Origin: Vitis vinifera
Taxonomy: Eukaryota > Streptophyta > Magnoliopsida > Vitales > Vitaceae
Length of the DNA: 64,000 nucleotides
Reading direction: 5' to 3'
NCBI RefSeq assembly: GCF_030704535.1
Contig: NC_081813.1
Span: forward strand, 1,396,501 to 1,460,500
Shown: one piece after another, positions 12,401-22,400 of the stretch
Numbering within the stretch: position 1 is the stretch's first letter
Layout of the letters: every line of letters starts with the position of its first letter
The notes under the pieces: generated by a model
The model's database searches: none
The model's input: only the letters and a program-made list of their open reading frames with translations
Told to the model about the DNA's origin: nothing
Translations under genes and position numbers: made by a program

Positions 12401-13677
12401 AAATGGAAATAACATCTGAAACACTTTTTCATATCAAATAGAGAACTTTCTGATGACTTGGGGCAACCTGTCAACTGTATCTCAATGTCAAATGATGCCA
12501 ACTGCATATTAGCCAGTTGCCTAGATTCCACACTACGCCTTCTGGATAGGTAATTTTTTATACTTTCATGCATACTTATTGTACGCATTTTGTTTGGCTT
12601 TGCTGGTTGTTTTAATGCTTCTTTCTAATCACAGGTCTACTGGAGAACTATTGCAGGAATATAAAGGTCACACTTGCAAGGTTAGCATGCATATTCCTGG
12701 TACCAACTCTTTGTAATGGTGCCTTTTAATTTTTTAATTTTCCTCAATGTCAAATTTGATCTGTCTTTGTAATAATTAAAGTAATGGTTCAGGTCATTCT
12801 TGCCCTTACAAAGCTTTCTATTATGCCATAACCTACTTTTGTCTCTCAAGCCATTCATATCAAAAGCATAAGGAAAGTTTAAATCGAGTATTAATTATTT
12901 ATGCGATCTTTTTCCCTTTTTGGTGTGCTTCTTATCAGTCTTACAAAATGGATTGCTGCCTTACGAACACTGATGCCCATGTAACTAGTGGGTCTGAGGA
13001 TGGCTTCATCTTCTTCTGGGATCTGGTTGATGCATCTGTGGTGTCAAGCTTCAGAGCTCATGCCTCAGTGGTAAAATATTCTTCTTTAAGCACTGCATTA
13101 CCTAGTATCATGTTATACCTTTTACTTATACTGATTCATATTTATCAGTGGAGTTTAGCTTCTCCTGAAGGCTTTGAATTTTGCAAGGCCTGTGCGTGTT
13201 TAATAAACTAGTTACTCCGACATAAAACAATGTAGATCCCTAGTAATTGACTTCCTTTTTTTATGAATGTTGTGTTCCGCTCATACCCTCTGGCTGTCTT
13301 AAGCTTTGATATCTGACTTCCTTTATGGACTCCACTTCTCATGCAAGATGGGGGAATTGGAGGGTGGGGTTGGTGTTATTCTTTATAGGATTGCCCTATA
13401 ACCACTTGTAGTAAAAGTACTCTAAAATGCAGCAAGTTGCATACATTGTCCAAAGGGAAAATGGTCAAGTACAATGTGTGTTGATTTCTGGGTTTGGGTG
13501 ACTAGGAGTTCTGGCCTTGGCTTCATTTTTCCTCTCATTTTCTGGAAAATATCAGAATAAAAAATAACAAGTTTTTGTGAATTCGTTTGGCAGGTAACGA
13601 GCGTTAGTTACCACCCCAAGGATGACTGCATGATCACTGCCTCCGTCGATGGTACCATCCGAGTCTGGAAGACATGA
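6441..13677 (+). CDS. WDR83/MORG1-like WD40-repeat protein
   Basis: Eight exons: 6441-6649, 11642-11744, 11941-12048, 12151-12260, 12442-12549, 12635-12680, 12939-13070 and 13594-13677. They join in phase to 299 residues, the usual length of WDR83. The protein starts MGIAGLPKKEANVLRGHEGA and contains about seven WD40 blades with GH and WD-type ends such as DRTIRLWN, DRQLFYWD, DRSLRAWD, GTVRTFDIR, DSTLRLLD, DGFIFFWD and GTIRVWK. In animals WDR83 is a MAPK-cascade scaffold (MORG1) and is also found in spliceosomes. The plant role is less clear. The ATG at 6441 was chosen because the repeat pattern begins directly after it. Intron 1 is about 5 kb because a LINE of 3.5 kb sits in it antisense; without it the intron would be about 1.4 kb. 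The coding sequence itself looks intact. Confidence 0.92.
7400..7416. repeat. Target-site duplication, left copy
   Basis: AAAGATAGGACTTCTAA directly abuts the LINE poly(A) end. It matches 16 of 17 bases with 10954-10970. Confidence 0.9.
7417..10953 (-). mobile_element. 5'-truncated L1-type LINE inside intron 1 of the WDR83-like gene
   Basis: A poly(T) run at 7417-7429 (the poly(A) tail on the minus strand) marks the 3' end. The body encodes endonuclease, reverse transcriptase and a zf-RVT tail. The insertion is flanked by a 17-bp target-site duplication with one mismatch: AAAGATAGGACTTCTAA at 7400-7416 and AAAGATAGCACTTCTAA at 10954-10970. The element is 3.5 kb, against about 6 kb for the relative at 46419-52420, so ORF1 and the first part of the endonuclease are missing. 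This is the usual result of incomplete target-primed reverse transcription. It lies antisense to the host gene. Confidence 0.93.
7552..10953 (-). pseudogene. LINE ORF2 fragment (endonuclease, reverse transcriptase, zf-RVT), disabled
   Basis: Reading along the minus strand there is a C-terminal piece of AP-type endonuclease with motifs GGDFN, SRLDRFL and SDHFP. Next comes reverse transcriptase with DKAPGLDGF, LVLIPKK, KLDLEKAYD, GLRQGDPLSP and the palm motif FVDD. The thumb region and a zf-RVT zinc-knuckle domain (FFAWEASWGK, NRCPLCC, HILIHC) follow. Two lesions are visible. One is an in-frame TAA at about 9093-9095, just after the palm motif. The other is a frameshift near 7788-7795, after which the usual C-terminal sequence (LCLFWMVWKERNR) continues in another frame to a stop at 7552. 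The active-site aspartates survive, so the copy decayed fairly recently compared with the other LINE copies here. The 5' end is cut inside the endonuclease. Confidence 0.9.
10954..10970. repeat. Target-site duplication, right copy
   Basis: AAAGATAGCACTTCTAA abuts the truncated 5' end of the LINE. One mismatch to the left copy suggests the insertion is not brand new. Confidence 0.9.
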
Positions 13678-14039
13678 AAAACTCCATTGCCACCAACTCA
13701 TTACCCAAAGGTCTTCCTTTTCCAGATGCTGAAACCTATTTCCTTCTTTGAATTTATGAATGAAACCATTCAAATTTTTTGGCTTATGTTGATAAAAAAA
13801 CTATAAAAAAACCCTTGTAATTTGCATGCATTTATAGTTAAAACACTTCTCAATAGTTGAATTCCCTTTGACGTTGTCCTAAAACCCCTAAAGGTCCGAC
13901 TTAGGTGAAGTAGTTGAGGTAGGATGTGGAGGTTTCAATTAGAGGTGACAATTTGTGTTAGTGGGTGGGTTTATATCATGTCAAAGTTCAGACATTTGAT
14001 CAAATAAGTCAACCCAAATACAATATGAAAATGATTGAG

Positions 14040-14300
14040 TGAACAAAACATAAACTTATTTAATAACCAAGTTTCATTTCAGAAGCTGATTGAATTGAGT
14101 CTTGTATGAGTCCATATAATCAACCTCCTAAATTGACATTTTTACGATTCAATTAATCTATTTATTTAAAATCAAATTTAAATAAATCAAATATGAGTTA
14201 AATATGTTAATAGTTAATTAATATATATATTAATTAAGGTAAATATAAAATTGATAAAAAAATAATCCAAACCCACGAAAAATAGATGGGTTCATCTTGA
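14040..14300. repeat. AT-rich dispersed repeat, copy B
   Basis: This is the second, diverged copy of the repeat at 5380-5720 in the same orientation. It shares the TTATTTAATAA, GAGTCCATATAATCAA, GATTCAATTAAT and AATATGAGTTAAAT landmarks. The two copies flank the WDR83-like gene. Confidence 0.5.
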
Positions 14301-15502
14301 ACTTTATCAACCTCGAGTTGATTATAGTTGGTTTTTTTCTTTTTAATTATCGAGTGGATAGTGGATTATTCTAATCTAATCATTAACATTACGACTAGGT
14401 TTTGTGTTATTTATTTATTTTATAATTTATAATTTTGTAATGTTAGGATGTTTGTGGCATTGAGACAGATTTTAGCTGTTAACATACGAGGATTCAACCT
14501 CGACCATCCAAAATAAAAAGCATAAACAGCAGCATGCATTCAAAATATTCGAGCTAATTATTTGATTAGATTAGTTCTCGAGATTAGGCTTGAATTTTCT
14601 ATGATTTAAATACCAAATTCAAATTAAAAATCATCAACATAGATGAGAGCCCCACATGGGTTTTTCTTTAATTATGATTTTTGGTTGGTAAAATGCATGT
14701 TCTTTAATATGAAGAAGGTCAATATATTATTGCAATAATTTTTGTTTGTACGTTGCTTCTTCTTTCTTATCCATGAAGAGGAGTGCAAGAAGCACAAATT
14801 TGAGTGGCAGTACCAAGCAGTTGACTATGGTTTTTAATTAAAATATATCATGACCTTAAAAATTATCTCCTCAAACCGACACAAAGTCCACATGGGTTTT
14901 TTATTAATTATTATTTAAAACATAAATTTTTGGTTTTTGTTTGGTAAAATGTATCTTTTTAATTTTAAACTCATTTTATTAATAATATTATTTGTCATTT
15001 TTGCTTGTGGAGCAGCCATTCTTATCTCTGAAGTGGAGGGGAAGAAGCAAAAATTGCATTGGAAATAGAAATCGTTTGAGTATGAGTTTAGCTAAAGTTG
15101 ATTAAAGATGATAGTTTATTTGTTAATTTTAAATAAATTCGATATAGAAGAAAGAGAAAAAAAATGAAGAAAATTGAAATATAATATAAGTATTTATCTA
15201 TTTTTAAATATTTTAGTTCTTCATAGGAGAATTTGTCAAAGCCAAACCGGGAAGCAAAAGGAAAGAGTCCAATAAAAGTTTGATTGTAAATATTTTATGT
15301 TATGTGGGTATTTTGGTCATTTAACTTGGGCAAGGGCCCCTCTGTAAAATCTTACTGGTGAATGGTCAATTTCACTTGACTTGGGGCATGACCACAAGGA
15401 GGACAAGTTGACTCCGTCAAGGCCAAGTAAAAGTCTGAATTGCCCCTAGCAATTTTTCTTAGAAGTTCATCTTGAAATATGCTGTAATTTTTTTTTATTT
15501 AT

Positions 15503-15744
15503 AAAAATTATATATATAATTACAATTATAATTATTAATAAAATTTATATCTTAACCGTTACAAACTTTATTCTCATTATCTTAAACACTTTAATTACTC
15601 ATTAATTCTTTCAATAAATTTTAAAAAAATTATATATATATAATTACAATTATAATTATTAATAAAATTTATATCTTAACCGTTTCAACCTTTATTCTCA
15701 TTATCTTAAACACTTTAATTACTCATTAATTCTTTCAATAAATT
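15503..15744. repeat. Tandem duplication of an AT-rich unit (about 120 bp, two copies)
   Basis: The block from the AAAAATTATATATATAATT-type start to CTTTCAATAAATT is repeated almost perfectly, at 15503-15620 and 15623-15744. Differences are a few indels in the A/TA runs and one short change around CCGTTACAAAC versus CCGTTTCAACC. The high identity indicates a recent local duplication. Confidence 0.9.
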
Positions 15745-16655
15745 AAAATAATTTTAATAAGAAGATAATATTATTATTTTACATTAATTATATATCATTT
15801 ATTTGTAAAAAAAATTATATTCCCATCCACTTAAAACTCTCAACACCCATTTCATTTCATATTCACCCAAAATATATTCGGTTAATACATGCATTAAAAT
15901 ATTTTTAATATACCTAAAATACCCTTTGGTATCTTTTTTTTCTATCTTTGTCTTGTGTCCTAGATTTTTTTTTCATTTATAAAACTTATTATAAAAATAT
16001 TATTATGTTTTCTTTGCATGGTTATGTTTGGTTCCGTAAAATATTAAGATAAAAAAAAATATAAATAAAAAAGATTTTTTTAGTTATTCTATTGAATATA
16101 TATATATATATAATTAAAACTAATTAGAAATTTATATATTTTTAAATTATTTAATCCTTATATCGATAAATTAAAATAAGTAAAATAAGTTTGAAATAAC
16201 AAATAAAAATAATTTATAAATTTTTAATAAATATTTTTTATTTTATTTTATTTTTTCTACTTTTCTTTTATATTTCATTTTTTTTTTGTAAATTTTTTTT
16301 AAATCTTTTCAGAACCAAATACAGTCTATTAGTGTTTATTATGAAAAAAGTAAAAAAATAAAAATAAAATAATGGTATCTCGAGCCCTTAAAGGTGATGG
16401 GAGGTATAATATCGGGGAAGTATAATGTCGAATATTCTTAAAGTTTATAAGGGTATTTTGATATTTTCACCTATCATATTTTTGTCCTAAAAAAATTCCT
16501 TTTCTACTTTGATGTAAACTTTCTTAATTTACACCGGGGATAAAATAATTAAAAAAAATCAATGGTGTTTTAGTAATTAAATGTAGTTCATAGGGTCCGC
16601 AAAGTCAGGTAATTAGAAGAGATAAGGAAGACGTAACCTCACACTCGCCCCCAAA

Positions 16656-16665
16656 AGCACGTGCT
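16656..16665. promoter_or_regulatory. Palindromic G-box in the NF-YA promoter region
   Basis: AGCACGTGCT is a perfect 10-bp palindrome with a CACGTG core, a typical bZIP/bHLH binding site. It lies about 2.8 kb before the NF-YA ATG, but only about 300-400 bases before the start of the probable long leader. Function is inferred from the motif only. Confidence 0.4.
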
Positions 16666-16990
16666 CAAAGTCATCAAAGCTACACTCTCGGCGTGCACAA
16701 CACGCTCCTGTAAAAGGGCGTGGTTAAAGACGCGACAGTGAAAATTAAGGGCGGCTGTGAATAGTTAAGGAACTTGTCGGCTTTGTGAGTGAGAATTAAA
16801 TACTAATTAATAAAAAAAGGTGAAAAGAATTGAATAAAAATAATAAATTATTAATATAATAAAAAAGTTAAAATAAAAATGATGAAGGTGGTGGTGATTA
16901 GTCGCGGAGTTGTGATGATATTGAGAGTTTTAATGGTAGAATAGCCAGGGAAGTCTCAGCAAAAAAGGCCTAGAAAAAGAGAGGGAGTTT

Positions 16991-19456
16991 GAGTTTGTGT
17001 GGGAATGGAAAAAGGGAGACATGCTCGTGTTTATACCAACAAGACTACCATCACTCGTGCTTCCTTTGAGACTAACCCGAATCTTTAAGGTGACTTTTTT
17101 TCCCTTGTTTTAAGGGGCATGGTCTCTTATCTCATTCTCCTGTCTCTTCGCCTTTTTTTTTTTTTTTTTTTCTGAAATTCTGGAATTTTGATTCAGTTTG
17201 GTGAGTTTTATCAAGTGGGTATGATTCTCTTTTGTGTGTAAGCATTTGGAGGCTGAGGTGGTGGAATTGCTGTTGTTTTTCCTGGTGGGGTTGTGGTGGG
17301 GGGTGGTGAGAACTGAGCAGTTGTTGTTGTTGTTGCTGCATGTTTTGTTGGTGTTTGAGCTTTGGTTGTTTTGCGCATTCAAAAATTTTCTTTTCTTTTC
17401 TTTTCTTTTCTTTTCTTCTCTTCTGGGATTGCTTTTGGGTGTTGTAAATTTGTAAGTGGTTTCTATTCTGAGGTATGGGGTTTATGTGATAGTAATGCTC
17501 CTTCCTTTTTTTTGTTTGAAGTAATTTGTTTAGCCTTTTTAGAATTTGGTTTTTCATGGATGATTTCTGCTGTTTATCTGAATCTGATGTGTGTAATCCT
17601 ACCCAAATTTGGTGGGTTTTGGCATGAAGAATCTTGTTTTTTCTGTTTATTAGTTTATGTATCTGCTGATGCTTTTGATGATTCTGTTTGTTTATATCTT
17701 TCTACTTATATGCAGTGATTTAACCTTATCTCCCAATTAGGAGCCCACCTTAATGTGCATCCATGGGTGGTCAGAAAATTTAGTTTTACAGTTTCAATAT
17801 GTTTTCCCCCCTGGGAAAGTTATCTAAAACAGTAAAACACCAATAAAATAATACACCAAAAGAAATTATTAGCAGGGTTATTAATTTAGAGAGATTATTA
17901 TGTTTCTGTTCTACTATATTCGTTCATGTATGATTAATAAATCAAAAAACAATAGATGTGGTCAAAAGTTAATAGATAAAAGCCTAAAAAATTGTAAAAA
18001 AGAAGAGATGATTATTAATTTTTAGAAGATAGAAAAACTGTTAAAAGGAGGATATATGGTGTCAAAACTTAATAGTCCAAAAGATAAAAATGTTTCAAAG
18101 ATGTGATGGTTCTGAGAAAGGATTGAATTGAGCTTAATACTGTATTATAAATTTTTGTTTGCTATTTTTTTATGCACCTTTTCAATTATTAATTTATATT
18201 TCCTAGAGTCCTTAAAGGATTTTTAAATAAATTATGATCTTGTGCATTTAATGAGGTTATTAATTTAGTACACTGGCCCGAATTGGGACCATAAGATTTT
18301 ATTATTTAAACGAGGTTATTAATTTATTGAATATTTATTTATCGAGGTTTTATTGTAGTGTTTATGAATTTGGGATTGACAAAAGTGATTGGATTTATGA
18401 AGACAGTATTTTAACTAGGCATGCAGACGAATGACCATAATCCCCAAAGTTCTATTTTAAATGAGTTTAAGATAAAAAAGAGATTCATTCAATTAAGGGT
18501 TATTAAATAAATACAGGACTAATTTCAAATCCTATGAAGATTATAATGATACTTTTAATTTTAAATCCCCTATGGGTCTATATAATGGAGGTTCCTGAAA
18601 ACTTACACCCTATACACTTTCATTGGTTGAGAAGAATATTGTAATGAAGAAGGAAGTGGAGTTCTTTGTGTTGGAGAAGTTGGTGGATTTGAACTTTTAA
18701 AGTTGCAGTGAAGCAGCATTCAGCATAGTAAACAGATTTGTTTAGTGGGCAATGTTTTTGTAGCAAAGTTTTGGAGTTCTTGAATGTGTTTGATCTGTCC
18801 TCCTGAAACTATCAGTAACTGGTTCTTTAGGATGGTTCTTTGTACCCAATGCTGATTGTTGGTGTGGAGATTTTCAGGTATCAGTTGCACTTTAGGCATC
18901 GTTCTGTTAGTTTCTAATGTAGTTGTGTCACATAAAAAATAAGTTAAACTAGACCTTGTAGATAATGCATAATGGTCCAGAAGCAGGGGAGTGTGGTTTT
19001 GTGTTGGAGCTCATCTAATGTGGAAGTGTTCAAGATTTTGAACCTTCACATCCTTAACATGCTTTTTTCAGAGGACAAATGTTTCCTGTAATGAAAATCT
19101 GTTGCAATATATCAATTATATTTTAGTGGTTACTCTGTTCTTGCATATGGACTGATTGTTTCTGTCTCAGTCAATGATTGAGACATACTGCTGCCAACTC
19201 TTGGTGTTTTGCCTTTCCAGGCATGCTCTAAAAGTAAAATTGCTTTTAATAGTGTATGGTATTTACTTTTGATAATTGACTTTCAGAACAGGACATCTTT
19301 AATCAAATTCTGGTGTCATCATGCAGAAAAACACTTAGTTGGATTTGCTCAAGCTGAAAACAAACTAGGACCATCTCTTTTGACACCACCAAGCTCAAGT
19401 AAATTTGTATCATAATTTGGTGACTCGTCAAAAAGAGTAGGAAGCACTTTGGAAGA
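16991..19456 (+). other. Likely 5' leader and leader intron(s) of the NF-YA gene
   Basis: This stretch has no credible protein gene. It holds CT- and T-rich leader-like sequence (17140-17420, with a TTTTC pentamer tract at 17389-17415), AT-rich intron-like sequence, and a pyrimidine-rich segment ending in AG near 19286, just before the leader part next to the ATG. Plant NF-YA genes usually have a long leader with an intron, which fits. The exact exon borders and transcription start cannot be read from sequence. Confidence 0.45.
19321..19338 (+). CDS. Candidate upstream ORF in the NF-YA leader
   Basis: ATG followed by four codons and TAG gives the pentapeptide MQKNT, 118 bases before the NF-YA start. 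Upstream ORFs are common in plant NF-YA leaders and can reduce translation. Whether this segment is retained in the mature mRNA is inferred, not shown. Confidence 0.3.
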   Translation: MQKNT

Positions 19457-22400
19457 ATGCAACACTTGTGTAAGAATGATTTTCATGTAAATTCAGCTCG
19501 TCCAACGTCACCATGTGATGCCAGTAGCCCACATTGGTGGACTTCAAGTGAAACAAATACTCAACAATCATCTCTGCCCAAATTTTCACGCCTCAAGATA
19601 GGAACTCAAACTATAGATTATCATAGTACCAAGGAATTGGGCTCCCAAGTTCGAGATCAGGATTCACCCTCAACTCGGTCAACTGGCCAGTCTTACCCTG
19701 GAGTGCTTCACTGGGGAGGAAACAACACTCATGGGCAAAGCATATTTTCAGCACACTTAGGTAGTTATGTACTTCTCTCTGTACATTCTTCTTTTTTTTA
19801 TTTCCTCTCTCTCTCTCCCTTTCTTCTTTTGGGGGGAGGGGTGGAAAAGGATATGCTGCTAGGTTTTTGTTTATGTTCTTTTTTCTTCTTCTTGTTTGGG
19901 GTCTGGGCTGGGGGCAATGCTGCAATGTTTTTGTTTATGTTTTTTAGGAGTTAAAACAAAGCATAAGGTGTCACTCTCCTACTTTTTTGGGCTTTACCTT
20001 TAGCCTCTTTTTGATATATCACTTTTGCAACAGTGTGCTCCAAGTCATAGAGCAGATTTAAATGCAGGATAAGGCTGTAATGGTCCACCTGCAGGTGTGT
20101 CAGTGTAGCGTGTCATGACACATCGATAAACCTGTTGTGCAATGATTTAATATCTGTAGACAATGATATGGTTTGGGTTTTCCTCTGCCATTTGGAAGAG
20201 TCCCTAACGTTCCTTTTATTCAGGTGTCAGTACCTGTTTTGCTTAGGCCTGTGTCATATAATTCCCACTCTTTTTTGGATGAGCATGGCTTTATTGTGGC
20301 AGTATCCTTTAGATCAGTCCAATTGTGAACATTTATTCCCTTCCACTGAACTCAACTCCTCACAGTAGATGGTGTACACAAGGTAACACCATGTTTCATT
20401 GCTGGACCACCCCTAATGGTGCTTGGGCAGGCCATGGATTAATGGTGTTTACTGGTGTACCACCTCTGTGCCGATTTGTACATTTAAGACCTCTCAAAAA
20501 ATATTTATAACGCTTTGAATTAGCTGTTGCTTGCCATTCTTGAAGATCAAACCTGATTTCCCTGAGGATGCTCATAAGGAGGTCACTATCTATTTATCAA
20601 AAAAAGAAAAAAAGAAAGAAAAAGGAGGTCACTATCTCCAACCCTGAAAAAAGGTATGATTCAATCCCATGGCTTTGGTGCAACCAACTGGATAATTTAC
20701 TAGCTTAGTTGGCATGCACCTCTAAAAGAACTATTTTCTCCTATGTTGTGAATTGTCACCCTAAAAGGGAATTAGCTCTCCTTGGCATGCACATGCGGGT
20801 ACACACATTCATACACTCAAAAATGTGTTCACACACTCAAAAATGTGTTCACACACTCAACGACCCAACCTTATGGATCAACTTAGTGGATCCGGGTCTT
20901 TGGCGTATTTCCCAGAGACTTCACTGCTAAGCTAGCTCACAGCTCCTAGGAACTTTTTTGCCCTCACAAGCCACAACTTGTGAATGTCAGAAGGACATGC
21001 TTCCGTTTTTAGAAGGAAGAAAAAATTAACATGTTTTAAGTTTCAACATGATTGACACCATTTTAATAAAAATATAGTTCCACTACCATGCTTGGCTTTG
21101 GGCATAAATAGTCATTCCATGTTCCTTTCTATTACATGTTTCCTTCAATTTGTGGAGCTGAATTAAGTTGGTGTTGGTTAGTTCTAAACGTATTTCAAGA
21201 CTTCTCTAAACGTATTTCAAGACTTGCACCTCAAATTAATGGGTTTATTGTGCTTTTCTTGTTGTTAGGCTTGCAGAATGTCTAATTTGGCTGTTCTTGT
21301 GCTTGCTTAGGATACAAGGAAACTCATGGGAAGCCCATGGTATCAATCGGAAATCAGGATTATCTCTTCACTCCCTCACAAGTTGATTGCAACCAATTGA
21401 CTGTAAGTGGATTCTTACTCATGGTTTTGGTGGTTGTGGGGTTGGATGTTAATATTTTGATTTTTATTTTTCCGATGTCAGGCTCGCATTCCAATCACTG
21501 CCACCGAGATATACCATTGCGACTTACTAGCACCTGCTTATGGTACAAAGGCTATGGTAAGTACTGCATGGTGTATAAGCCTGATTCTGTCTATGTTCTT
21601 ATCTTTTGATCTATCTACACATAGATATATAAGACTATATGACCATTAGCAATTGGAATTAGACTTATTCCCTTCATTTTGATTCTTCAACACGTTGAAT
21701 TTTTTTTCCCTAGTTATACTCATTTTTCTTTTTAAGATGATAAGACCCGATATGACCATTAGTGATTGGAATTAGACTTATTCCCTTCATTTTGATTCTT
21801 CAACAAGTTGAATTTTTTTTCCCTAGTTATACTCATTTTTCTTTTTAAGATGATATGACCCAGTTTTACCCTCTATATAACTTGGCAATTTTTGGGTTAT
21901 TCTGAATCATTACTAAATGTATACTTAGTCATTTTTAGTTGTTATTGAAATTTGTATTGCACTTTGTCATTTATATTAGCTTCCCGATTTACACCCCTTT
22001 TGAAATTTAGTCCTCAAGGGAAAGTAACGGAAATGAATGGAAGTAGACTTCAGTTCTTTGTGAGAATTTAAATAGGAAGGAACTATATATTCGCATCTCT
22101 TGCCTTTGATGCTATGAAAACAAAGAGCAATACAAGAAATTCAAAGTTTTTCAGTGTTGAGATACAATTCCATCTGGATTTTACCAGTTTATTTACTTTG
22201 CCTGTTGTTTATGTTTTGATCTCGAATACCACCTTATGATGACTATGAAACGTGCAGCTGTTGCTTTCACCTCTAGTTACTGCAGTTTTTTCTATATGTG
22301 ATCACACCTTTCTGGTCTATTTTAGGATCATTTTTTTTTAGTGTAAGATCAACATATTACATTGATTAGCTTTCTGCTTTAGATTTATCATCATTTGAGA

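Larger units (their letters stand above)
13678..16990. other. AT-rich intergenic region between WDR83-like and NF-YA genes
   Basis: No gene is seen in about 3.3 kb. It contains the WDR83-like 3' UTR, repeat copy B (14040-14300), a 120-bp tandem duplication (15503-15744), many A/T homopolymers and short TA runs. The NF-YA promoter is expected in the last few hundred bases, where GC content rises. Confidence 0.5.

Noticed and set aside
17132-17557. Minus-strand open frame of 141 codons opposite the NF-YA leader
   Set aside because: It is Lys/Gln/Asn-rich low complexity, only the complement of CT/T-rich leader sequence. There is no family similarity.
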